A stretch of 64,000 nucleotides of DNA from Synchiropus splendidus. Taxonomy: Eukaryota; Chordata; Actinopteri; Syngnathiformes; Callionymidae. The stretch is taken from NCBI RefSeq assembly GCF_027744825.2, contig NC_071340.1:8261501-8325500 (forward strand), in the 5' to 3' direction. Both the position numbers and the translations under genes were made by a program. This document shows positions 22,501-35,868 of this stretch, piece by piece; within the stretch, counting starts at the first letter, position 1, and every line of letters begins with the position of its first letter. A model generated the notes under the pieces. The model saw only the letters and a program-made list of their open reading frames with translations. It had not been told where the DNA came from and searched no databases.

Positions 22501-25500
22501 GTTCAGGCCAGTCAGTTCTTTGTGTTTGTCTCAGGCCATCGGAGAGTTCATCCTGACAGAGAGGAACGTGAAGATCAAGCCAAAGGGGAAAATCTACAGT
22601 CTGAACGAAGGCTACGCTAAATACTTTCATCCATCCATCAATGAGTACCTCAAACACAAGAAGTACCCAGAGGTCAGAACACACACACACACCAGTCACA
22701 CATGCAGAACCTTCAGTGGGGCACACTTGGATCACAGCTGACTGTGGCAGTGTGCTGTGGTGTTGGAGTGAAACTAGGCCAGACTTTCCGGGTCAAAAAT
22801 CTGGATGTGCTCCTGTGACCATAGGGATTATCCTGACGGGAAACTGTACTCCTGGAGTCCACTGTGCTACAGGAAATGGCTACAGGAAGCCAGTGTCCTC
22901 AGATGCTGAGTCTGCACGTTTGCCGAAGTCACGAGTGATGACTCAGCAGCTTGCTGTTCAAATAAATGTAGGCTTTTATGATGATTCAGTGAGACGCATG
23001 CTCCTGTCACATCTATTTGCTTGAGTAAAATTATTATTTAAAAGACACCTTTTTTATCTTCACCATCAAAGCTAATACTCAGGGTTACCGCCGTTTAATA
23101 GCATCCTCAAGAAGACTAGATCGACTACCAGGATTCCACCTCCACTCTGTCCTTTGAACACTTAGAAGAACACGTGAAGGTTGCTGATTAAGTCCACTTA
23201 GCAAGACTTCAACTCACCTCAAAATACCCTTAACCTCTTTAATGTACTTAGGAGGAGTAGTAACTGAACTTTGTCCTGTGTGGAAAGTTGTTTTTGTAAA
23301 GAACAATGACTTGCATCAGTCTCTTGTCTTGCCTTCCTTCCATTTTTTCCTCACTGAAATGGCTCTCATGCTGTTGTATTGGCTGGTGCGGGCAGTGTCC
23401 CTCACTGTGGCTGAATGATCGACATTTTAAAAAAGCATGTACCATGACAGTGACAGACAAAAATGTTATCTGCTTATATGTGTGCGGGGGGGATCCTAAG
23501 TGGTTAAAGCAGGGGTGTCTATCTCATTCACACAAAGAGACCAAATCTTACACAGATCAAAACAAAACATATTTACAGTACTTAACTGGTACTAGGAGGA
23601 TTAGCTGTGTTTGTACTTCTTCACCAAACACAGCAGACACTCTCCTGGAAGCACAGTGAAATTCTTTTCCTTCCTCATCAGTTTTTCCGTCGCATCCATT
23701 TTGTGCTTTGAAGGAGCGTTTGGTCACAAGAATTGTTCAACATCATTTGGAAAAGATCTTGACCAATATGTGGTTTGCAATGAACAATATATATAGAAAG
23801 AGAATTAAAAAAAACAACAACAATTATGGTGGATTCAAAATGAAAAATTGCTTTCACACTATCATTTTAGCGAGTTGGTCAGCTGCGACTGACTCCCACA
23901 GACACTTGACCTTCTTCACATGAGACATTGACTTATTGACGCCTTAAGTGAAACATTGACTAGTGACTAGCGAAAGCAACCGAATGAAACTAAAGATTAA
24001 TATTTTATTCTAGAAATGTTCTGCACTGCTTGTATTCACAATCGCACATTTGACTTCTGATATGATTTTACTTTCCTTTATTTCCACGACATAATCATTC
24101 TTTGCCTCGAAGCACTCGTATGTGACCAGACGTCTCTCTCTGTGCTGCTTCTGCTGAAGTGTGGGAGGGTCTGTTTTCGGGAAGTGCACCACCATCCAAC
24201 ACACACACGCACAGCCTCCCCCTCCCCCTGGCGATGATAGAGAGTGACTCAGCAGGCACATGACTGCGTGTCATGTGGCACAGGTCTGAACACGACACTG
24301 ACCTGAGACCTGTTCAAGGTGCAAATCCAACTCCTTACATCAGTAAATGAACTTAAGTCAAACTCAAATCACAGTTTTGATTTAGTGGCATAATACTGGG
24401 ACGACGAGGAAAAGCCGGAGCTAATAGTCTTCGTTTTTACTCTGCTTACGGTTAAACCTTTACTCATCGTGTCAGCATGCAACATAAAAATCTAAAACTA
24501 TCTGCAAAAGTGACACTGTTGGACACCACAATCTGTTCCTACTGCGGTACCTAAATCTCAGAAGTAAACACAATTCTATTGAGCTATTCTAATGGACATC
24601 TCTTCCCCTCTCTGTAGGATGGCAGCGCCCCCTATGGAGCGAGGTATGTGGGGTCCATGGTGTCGGATGTTCACCGCACCATCACCTACGGAGGAATCTT
24701 CATGTATCCGGCTAATGAGAAGAGTCCTAAGGGCAAGGTGAACGTCCTGTATGTGTGTTTGATGCTGGGTTGGCCCACTTGGGAAGTAGGTTAGCTCACC
24801 TGTGCGAGGTTGAGGGTTGGAGTCAATGGGTTTCAAACAAGATAAAGAACACTTTCACAGTGTAATATTGAAAGTACAACTGCTGAAGGGGAAATAAGTC
24901 ACACAAATATGTGCCTATGTTTAAGATCGTAAGGTAGAACAGTTCGTTTTTTTACCCTTCATGGGAAATTCTCTGTTATATGTTGTGGTCTTCATATCGA
25001 TATGCTGTACGTCAAGCATTCCAATTCTGAGATGAAGTCACAAGGAGTTCTTTGATGCATGTAGGGAGCAAAAGCTGATCCAATCCATCTGACAAGGGAG
25101 AGCCATGTCCTGTTCAGATGGAGTGGTGGGTCATAAGGAGCCATCTCAGGAACCAATCTTCAATTCAGCGTTCTTACAATGGGACAAAAAAACAAAACAA
25201 AACAGTGAAACTGTCTTCAACTTCTTAAAGATGATCCGGCTCCACCAGCAGATGACTAAGGTAGATTGGTGGAGATGTAAACACATTGATGAAAAACATA
25301 TCAATAGAAGCTTTCCATCTCTCATAACCTTGGTGTTTGCAAAAGTTGTGAAATTAAATTCCAACACTCAAGTCAAAGACTGTATCCAGCAAGAGTTGTC
25401 ATGCCAAGTGGACGTGAGTGGGAGGACCAAGTTCAGGCGGAAAAACTTATCTCCCACCAGTTTGCCTCTTCCTTTCCAGCCATTCTGCTGTCACAGTTTC

Positions 25501-27164
25501 ACTTCCCTGAGTCCATCTCCCGTCACCACTTATCACTGCCTGCCCAGACATGCACTGTTGTACATGAACCTCCAATGTATTGATCTAATCTCTCACTTCT
25601 AACCATCATTTACCATCAGCTGATCACTATATGACTTGGTTGACCCAGTTTCGATTGTGCCGACACCAGATCCTCTACTGTAGCGCAAAGTCCCACACAA
25701 AGTAGTTTGGCACCAAAACATGATCTCAGTTTAGTTATTCATTGATGAATCCCGGCTGCTGTGCTTGTCAGTGCATTACGAAAACACAACAACCAGCAGT
25801 GACGCAACACCAGCCGAGGTGTTGTTTTGCTGGACAACAAACTGGGAGTGTGCTGTAACCGGATCTGTTTTCCCTGGGAGATAAATAAAACTCACAGACG
25901 CTGGCGAGGAACCGGCTCTCTGATCCTGGAATTCCTCCTCCACTAGTTCAGCTTAACCAGTTGTTGCATATCAGATTGTGTCCAGCTGAACCTGTACATA
26001 CAGACGGTCCTTTGTTTTGCAGTTCTGAGCTACACCGGCGGTCAACAACAGCCTTATTATCTAACTGTTATCAAAGAGGTCAAGCCACGTTCCTGAGGAG
26101 GGTTCACGGTAAACATAGTCACGCTCAACCAAACAAGCTAGTATTGAAGCCACAGGTTACTGTTTCATAGTGGTGGGCACATGCAGCACAAGGTACACAA
26201 ATAATACACGAAAGACTGCTACATTTCAAAGCAAGAGAGTTGTGGGATGCAAGTTGGAAAAGAGGTACCAAGGGAAAATAGATATTTGTGTTTATGTATA
26301 TAGGTTACAGGAGGGAACTAGCTATTTTGATGACAGACAAAGATGTATGGAGTAGATCCAAAAATAAGGACAAAACTGAACATTGGCAAAAAGCAGACAG
26401 AAGACATGCAGGCCCACAGACTGACACTCTCTAAAAATGAACCACAAAATACTTTAGCCTCTAAAATACTTATGTTTTTAAACAAGCTCAGTGTTTAGAA
26501 TGCTAACAGCCGCGTCCTCATGATACGAATGTCACAAAACGAATCACTACCAACGGCGCTCCACAGCCTTGATCTCGTGCTCAGTGCCTGTGTAGTAAAG
26601 TCAAACCAGATGTGCTGCATTCATTCCCCGACCCTCTGACGGCACGGTGTTTCCCCCACTCACTAGAGCTTCCTAAAATATCATTTTAAGGTCTGTTTGC
26701 ATATGAGAGTTGATGTCTCGGAGTTCATCTTTTCAGCTCTATCTTGGTGGTTGCACTTCTGCTTCTTGTTTTCACTGAGTTGAGAATAGGCCAGACAGAG
26801 CATTAGTTAACACAGAAACTTAAAACCACCCACTTCTACATTCCTGGTGAATTTGGCCTCTTTTGGCTTTCCATTTCTATAAAGCGGAATTAAAACAAAA
26901 AGCCATTTTGCGTTTCATCCGGCCGACTTCTGCTACCGCTTTCTCTCTTGGACGACCTCTTTGTTTGTGTCGTTGAAGCTGCGTCTCCTGTACGAGTGCA
27001 ACCCCATCGCCTTCCTGATTGAGCAGGCGGGCGGACTGGCGACCACTGGGACTCAGAGGATTCTGGAGGTCCAGCCTGAGGGGCTCCACCAGAGGGTGCC
27101 CTTCGTGGTCGGCTCCCCGGAGGACGTCAACGAGTACCTGTCCTTCGTCAAGAAGTACCAGTGA
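19512..27164 (+). CDS. fbp2: Fructose-1,6-bisphosphatase 2 (muscle-type)
   Basis: Paralogue of the upstream gene, with the same reaction; mammalian FBP2 serves glycogen synthesis from lactate in muscle. Coding exons: 19512-19684, 21292-21454, 21692-21784, 22256-22396, 22535-22672, 24618-24737, 26979-27164; 337 aa. Inner exon sizes (163, 93, 141, 138, 120) equal those of fbp1. Catalytic residues are intact ([42 protein letters not shown]). Glu69 (VTGDEVKK) is the muscle-type residue linked to calcium sensitivity. Oddities: exon 1 is 173 not 170 nt, inserting Ala between Gly26 and Thr27 of the AMP loop (KGATGELT); position 57 is Gln (LQGIAG) instead of Tyr; the KKKGK motif reads KPKGK; position 140 is Lys. 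Introns 1, 5 and 6 are long (1.6-2.2 kb). No frameshift or stop, so it appears functional. Confidence 0.95.
20626..20664. repeat. (AAT)n/(ATT)n inverted simple repeat in fbp2 intron 1
   Basis: A run of AAT units is followed directly by ATT units, so the two halves are complementary and could fold back. Otherwise the intron is unremarkable. Confidence 0.7.
22673..24617. other. fbp2 intron 5 (1.9 kb)
   Basis: No nested gene is recognised. It holds a short CA run near 22680 and AT-rich stretches. The piece around 23500 (AGCAGGGGTGTC...) resembles the edge of dispersed fish repeats, but is too short to assign. Confidence 0.5.
24738..26978. other. fbp2 intron 6 (2.2 kb)
   Basis: No recognisable exon. 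A 165-codon plus-strand frame at 25105-25602 shows no domain, no family resemblance and no supporting splice context, and I treat it as chance. Confidence 0.5.
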
Positions 27165-27240
27165 TTCCGAGCGATCCAGTTATACTTTTCTACATTCACA
27201 TTATGGCTAATCTAAAAAAAACATGTCCTTCAATTGTTCA

Positions 27241-27246
27241 AATAAA
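27241..27246 (+). other. fbp2 poly(A) signal
   Basis: AATAAA lies 77 nt after the fbp2 stop codon, which implies a very short 3' UTR of about 95 nt. Confidence 0.65.
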
Positions 27247-27889
27247 AATTAAAATGAATTTCGAGTTGTCATTGTTGGTTTGCAGCATGCGCAACTCAGG
27301 AGAGTTTCATCGACTCGCATGTTAAATTGGTCAGAGTGATATATCATCGTGGTGAAGACTCCAAAAACCTGTTACAATGATAAATATCTAGCATGAGATA
27401 TGCAGCAGAGAAAAAGTTGCAACCATTTTCTGGGGTACGTAGGGGGCCCTAGGATGGTTTCCCAAAACCTCACAAAGAACAAAGGACTTTTCCTCATTGG
27501 TGAGAGGTGGTGGAGGCGTCTGGGCATCGGAATAAGATGCCTCTTGTGAGCTCTGTGGTGAGATTTCCCGGGCATATCCAACTGAGAAAAGCCCATTGAG
27601 CAGACCTAGGATATGCTGGAGATATCATGTCTCTCGTCTGAGTTGGGGATGCCTCGGATGAGCAGAACTTCTATGGGATTAAGGGAGTGCTGGGCCTCTT
27701 TCCTAGGCACAGAATGGACGAAAGGTGTTCCACACACAACTCAATGGCCAAATGAAAAAGGAAGTAGAGCTGAGTGTCAGTGCATAAAATGGTGTTTTAC
27801 ATACAGTGTTGCTTATGTTTTGTTATGTTTTTTGAACGCTAGTCATCATCAAAGTTTTTTTTTAACATAAAATGCAGTGTATAAATGAA

Positions 27890-28320
27890 GCCCTGACATG
27901 CCACATGTGAACAAAGGTGAGTGCACCTGAAACCTAATGACTGTTTGCCTTGGCAGCATTGACTGTGTTTGAACATTTGTGATAACTTCCAATGAGTGTT
28001 GAAGCACTCATGTTAGTCCTTCAGCCACATTAGAGTGTTTCCAAGCGTCATCAGGTCAGGACTTTGACTAGGCCACTTCATTTTGTTTTTCCTCATCCAT
28101 TCAGAGGTGGACTTGTTGGCACATTGTCCTGCTGCAGGAGCCATGTTCGCATCAGCTCGAGGTCACGACCAGATGGACATTCTTCTTCAGGATGTTTTGG
28201 CAGACAGCACATTTCATGGTTTCATTTACCACAGCAGGTGCCTCAGGTCCAGAAGACACCCTTACCATGACTCTGCCACCACCATGTTTCTCTGTTGTAT
28301 TGTCTGAAACATTATTTTTA
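27890..28320. repeat. Decayed dispersed teleost repeat (DNA-transposon type)
   Basis: The stretch from about 28040 to 28290 reads like a diverged copy of a repeat that I recall as very common in fish genomes. Landmarks are a GACTTTGACTAGGCCACT block, CATTCAGAGGTGGACTTG, ATTGTCCTGCTGCAGGA, then CACCACCATGTTT at the end. It lies between the convergent ends of fbp2 and ctsl. Class and boundaries are uncertain, since this rests on memory rather than a repeat-library match. No intact transposase frame is present. Confidence 0.6.
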
Positions 28321-29506
28321 CCTCAGATGTGACTCCGAAGTTGTTTCAAGTCAGCAAACCGTGATATCATTGGTGGGAGTGTCATATCCTCCGTTTACAA
28401 AACCAGAAGGAAGTGGAGGAAGTAGTGGAAATGATATCAAATTAAAAATGTTTTGTTTGCTCTGGTGTGAGACTCAGACAACAGTCACGTCTGCACAATA
28501 TACCAGCCTACACACACACACACTTGCTACAGATCAGGTGCGTCCTACGTGATCGTCTTCTGTTGTGTCTCCTAATCTTTAAAAGTTGTTGCATGCTAGA
28601 CTGTTGGATGAAAACACAGAGTCCCAGGAAAGCAACAAACGTTTTCAAAATATTGGAGCGGCTTGTTATTTGGATAGTGTGTTGTTTGCTTTCGCCTGAG
28701 AGACACTATATAGCGGCCTCCCACTTTAGTTCCACTGAATCTTGCATGAACGCAGGATGATTTGATAGAACGCGCTGAGGTTCTGAGAATCTCAAATGGC
28801 GCAGGTACCAGAATCAGAACTGTGCTAGTGTGAGCAGATTTGGGGAGCAGGAATACTCGACAAGGTTCACCTCTTTTCAGTCCTCTCTCTGATTTGGGTT
28901 ATTATTATAAGATATATTTGGTAAGTTTCCATTTCCATATTCTGTTGTCTGTACTGCACAATTTGGTGTGTTTATTTTGACATGTTGCGAGACACACGTC
29001 GACATGTGAGCCTCAATTCTCATTTAAAGATTAGCTGCTGTTGTTATGAACGTCACAGTTCCAGCGTCTCTTGTGACTTCGCTGTGGTCTCTTCAGGCCC
29101 CTTGTGAATCAACACCTTTGTCGGCCCCTAATCCTGTAGGCAGCATGCAGTACCAGACTGCTGAAGCTCAGCTGTTTCGTCTCATCTGACTTGGCCCCTT
29201 AAGACATTCAGAGCGTCTGTTTAACATGTTACACTTCAGATTATTTCTCACTAACTCTAATTTATTCATACGCAGAAACATTTTAACTGATATATGCTTC
29301 ATGCTAGCAGTGCTATCCAAAGCTTATTGTGGAAAGCGCCTTCAAAACATTCATAAAACCATGTTGTAACAGTGTAAGTCGTCAGAATGTTCTTGCATAA
29401 GAACTAATGTGAAATCTTTATGGTTATTAGAAAACTATATTTTGAATTATTTTAAGAGTTACTTCATTTTAAAAATCACAAAAGTTCCACCTGGAGTTTT
29501 ACTATT

Positions 29507-29512
29507 TTTATT
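29507..29512 (-). other. ctsl poly(A) signal
   Basis: TTTATT on the plus strand is AATAAA on the minus strand, 288 nt beyond the ctsl stop codon. The 3' UTR would end near 29490. Confidence 0.65.
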
Positions 29513-29799
29513 GATCACATGAAAAGTACAAAAACAAATCATTTACAAGAGGCATGTTTAACTCCTTCCCACTCACCAAGTCGCGCACACACATATTTAC
29601 AGGGAGCCGCTTAAAATCTTTTCACACAAATAAAGTGACATAAAATCAAACAGCATGGCCTCATTTCCCTAAAAACAGCGGATAAAAAAATGAAAATAAA
29701 ACAGACACCGCAGAATCTCCTGTCAATGTGTTCCACTGAGTGCGTGCAAAGCATCGTGTTGAAGCTATTGCAAGAATGAAAAAAAAAACTAGACGCAGT

Positions 29800-32151
<2,352 letters not shown>

Positions 32152-33511
32152 ATTTGATCCTTCAGATGGAAGAACAAACAGGAAGAGTGAGTCACCATTT
32201 TTATACCTTTCAATTATTCAACTTGAGAATGGACGGCTGTGAGCACTTCATCTTTACACTACGACACTTTTGCACCTTTTATTGTTAGAATTTCCCAAGG
32301 AAAATTGGAGTGTGTCAGTGTCAAGGATAATGTTTTACGGTGACAATAAAAATGCTGGTTTGACAACTACAATAACTCAAAGGACAATGCGTTGTGTGTC
32401 TCAGGAATTTACTAAATCAATGTAATATTAGCCTTTATGAATCAATCAGTATAATGGATTTAAATGGCTGATAGAATTTTTTTTTTCATTTATGTTTTTT
32501 TTGTAATTGTATTTTTAGCCATTTTATTTTTATTATTATTATTATATTTTATGCATTGTGAGTTGTGAAAAAAAAGGGGAAAAAGACATTTTACTTTGCA
32601 AGTCATCACTCTGAGAAGCGCATCTGCCTTTTTGTATAATATACACACAAAATGATTGTGTCTTGTCGCTCATTAATTTGGGTCTTTTGTATTGAATGAC
32701 TATTAATACCCAATAAAATATTCTGAATATAATGACTGATATTAAAAACGGGACGGCGATATCGCCTACAGAATCTAAATTATAATGGGTGGGACATCAC
32801 TTTGAATTCTGAAGAAAGGGATGACTCGGCTGTTATCAATAGACCTCACCAGGCTGTAAGATGCGTCTAAAACAACAAATGAATTATTCATACAGAGGGT
32901 TATTAGGGCAAGCAGGATGTGTTTAGGTTCCAACTTGAGAAAAATAAAACTTGAACAAGCCCAAAACAGGAGCCGTTTCAGAGTCTCTCCTCATGTTTAC
33001 GCTGCTAAGGAATACATTACAGTAGAGTGTCTTTTGCTTCCCTCAATGTAGCCTGTCGGATGCACAGTAATGTTAAAGATCAGCATTGAAAACATACATA
33101 AAGAAACAACATACTGTAGAAACAAACACTTCTCTCGACGAAAGGAACCATATAAATTGCGCGTTATATTTTAAAAAGAGTTTGAATTATACAGATATGT
33201 TCATATGGTTCAAACAAGAAATCTTCATGAAGCGCGTCTCAGTTTTAACTTTCAGACACCGTTTGCATATAACAGCGAGAAAAAGAAGAACTATGTCACG
33301 CAAAGCCTCATCTCCTGGTCATGCAGAAAAAACGCCTAGTAACTAGCGCATTCTCCGGTGGGGGGAAGAGAGAAGGTCAACCACTTCTCCGCTTGGAAAG
33401 CTACTTTTCGTTTTGAATGGCTCCATAACTTGGGAATGAGTCGGCCATGTTCGGGAATCCAACTTGGACCGATCCCAACAATAAAGCCGAGGCTGCTTTG
33501 TGTTGAGCAGA

Positions 33512-33521
33512 GTCATGTGAC
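33512..33521. promoter_or_regulatory. M-box/E-box GTCATGTGAC in ctsl intron 1
   Basis: GTCATGTGAC matches the MiT-family (MITF/TFEB/TFE3) binding preference TCATGTGA. It lies about 460 bp inside the transcript from the predicted ctsl start. Binding is inference only. Confidence 0.3.
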
Positions 33522-33945
33522 CTTCCAGCCTTGGGGAAACCTGCTACACGACTAGGAAAACCGAGGAATAAACGCTAGACTCATGAGACATCGAACGTTT
33601 TCCCGTGATGGTGTATCGAGACAAACGCGATTATCGCGGCAGTTTATTCAGTTGTAGCCTCGTAAACAACCTGCAATGGCCTTTCCAGCCGCGACGACCA
33701 ACAAGGCTAGCCGAGCGAGGCTAAAGCAATCCCTCCACCAAAACAGCTTGACTGTCAATCCTTTGTGTCAAATATATAAAGAAAAATACCACAATCCCTT
33801 CTGTGATAATAGATTTAAATAAACAGCCATGACTCATTGAATCCAGCTGGAACCTTAAATCCATAAGTAAACACACAGAACCGACGGATTTGTTTATGAA
33901 AAAAGCATTGTATTAAATATTGGACAAAGAAGCACCAATACTTAC

Positions 33946-33982
33946 TGTACACTCGTCTAGGAAGGAGAAGAAAGGAGAAATA
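33946..33982 (-). other. ctsl non-coding first exon (5' end approximate)
   Basis: A consensus donor (TGTACA|GTAAGT) follows 33946 on the minus strand, 24-30 bp beyond the TATA box. The next exon begins at 32159 after TCTGAAG, eight bases before the start codon. A short untranslated first exon joined to a second exon carrying the ATG is the usual cathepsin L layout. The transcription start is estimated from the TATA box. Confidence 0.6.
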
Positions 33983-34005
33983 GCGTCCAGTCACGGTACA
34001 CAAAG

Positions 34006-34127
34006 TTTATAAGGGCTGTGAGTGGCAGCTGAAAAACCCGCCCATGTGCTATCTGATTGGCCGCCTCGTCTGCTGTCGGCTTTGTTCCCGCCCCAAAGTG
34101 GGTGATGTCATCCCTGGAGGCACGTGA
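34006..34127 (-). promoter_or_regulatory. ctsl core promoter (TATA, CCAAT, GC box, CRE-like, E-box)
   Basis: On the minus strand, approaching the gene: an E-box TCACGTGC (34127-34120) close to the lysosomal CLEAR element, a CRE-like TGACATCA (34110-34103), a GC box GGGGCGGG (34094-34087), a CCAAT box CCAAT (34060-34056) and TATAAA (34011-34006). Order and spacing suit a polymerase II promoter starting near 33980. NF-Y and Sp1 sites are established in the human CTSL promoter; a TFEB role here is inference. Confidence 0.6.
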
Positions 34128-34485
34128 TTCCTCCCATCTGGAATGGTGTTTGCTCAGTCAGAAGTTTGGACTGTTGTTGCGAAAACAGAAGAGAACGACA
34201 AGTGGCCGTGCTGCCTCTGCTAACTATGTACCTAGTTTTAGTGAATACAGTTTGTAAGCTTATAAAGTAAAATTAAAAAGAAGCCTCAGCACAACGCCAC
34301 CAAAAGCAGGAATAAATAAAATCTGCGATTGTTATTACTTTTTTTTTTTTTTTTAGAAAAATACAAGGATATTATTTCAGAGCGAAAAGACAATAATTAT
34401 ATATGAAGGAACTATTAGTTTGTGATTCATTTAGGCAATTCTGGTTATACTTTACATCTTATTTATATTTACAGTATTGTTCCTT

Positions 34486-34602
<117 letters not shown>

Positions 34603-35722
34603 CATGTTCAGCTGCAAACTCAGATTTCACAGATATCTACTTGTTGACTACAGTTACTGTAGCTTTACTGTTATATCATACATTTGATATTGCAACCAGG
34701 GAGCTGAATGTAGGATTTTGACCTGTATCTCTTTTGTAACGCATGTTTTTTTTTTTTTTTAACTAATCAGTTATTTAATCCTCGCCTGCTGTGGTCACGC
34801 TCCTCACATCAATACTCAGTCGTGACTGTGAATTCCTCAAAATGAGTTGGGAGGGTTCATCAGATGCACCGCTGAAACCAGGAAGTGCTGGTGAAAAACA
34901 ATCAGCTGTTGCCAGCATGAACAAGGCCAGTATTTCCCTGCACAAGCAGCGAATGAGAAAGAACAAAAACATGATCTACATATTCTTTATTTGGTGCGTT
35001 TTATGTACCCACCATCAAAAAATCCCCACCACATGTTGAGATGCTTCCGTTTTTCTTTCGCTCTGAGAACAATTAAATTGGTGCGTCAAATATTCATGCG
35101 TCAAAACCCAAGTGCGTGTGTGACTTCACCTTTGATATTTCTGGGGAAGCTGTGGACACCAAACCATTTCTGCTTTTGGTTAGAATTGACTCAAACAGTC
35201 AAAAAGAATGAAAAAAAATGAAATAAAATATTAAATTCATTAATTTTAATTGGATAAAATCAGAATATTAAAATTTTGCTTTCCAATGCACCATGCATTT
35301 TGACAGTTCTGTCCACAGTTGGTCACCCTTTGTGCAAAATAACAAAAATTGTAGCGTCTCAGATGCAACTGGATTTTAGTCACCAACACAAAGTAACCAT
35401 CAATGACATGTGAGCATCGAAATTCAAAAAGGAAGAAAGAAGGAACGGATTAAAGCCTTGCTCAGAAAAGAGTGTCGCTGCATTTGAGGCGGGGGTTTGG
35501 GTCCTAGAATTGGATCGGGGGAGGTGAAGAGGAAGGCATGACTGTGCATTCCTTCTATTGTAGTACAACATACTGAGGTCACAGACTCTCCAGAAGGACT
35601 GTGATGTGTCTGGTTTCATTTCATTTTCATCCAAACAATGTGACAAAATCTGCGACTCAGAAATAATACAAAATTTAAAGAGGCTCTCACCTGTCCCTCC
35701 CTTCAAAATATCCCTGTATCCC

Positions 35723-35868
35723 AGACTCGAGTTGAGTGACTTGACTCAAGTCTGGCTTCACTTGCCTGATCGAGGACTCGCCACTCGCTTGGTAAAAGAC
35801 TCGACTTGGACTAGCCGCTCATGACTTGAGACTTACCTGGGACTTGACAAATGACTTGACAAGTCATT
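35723..35868. repeat. Degenerate ACTTG/ACTCG tandem cluster, left copy
   Basis: About ten copies of ACTTG or ACTCG, mostly preceded by G, are packed into about 145 bp, with embedded inverted pairs such as AGACTCGAGT...ACTCAAGTCT. Such tracts are typical of subterminal repeats of decayed fish DNA transposons. A second cluster in the same orientation lies 1.9 kb to the right. Confidence 0.6.

Noticed and set aside
25105..25602. 165-codon plus-strand frame in fbp2 intron 6
   Set aside because: Low-complexity Ser/Pro/His-rich composition, no recognisable motif, no promoter or splice support.
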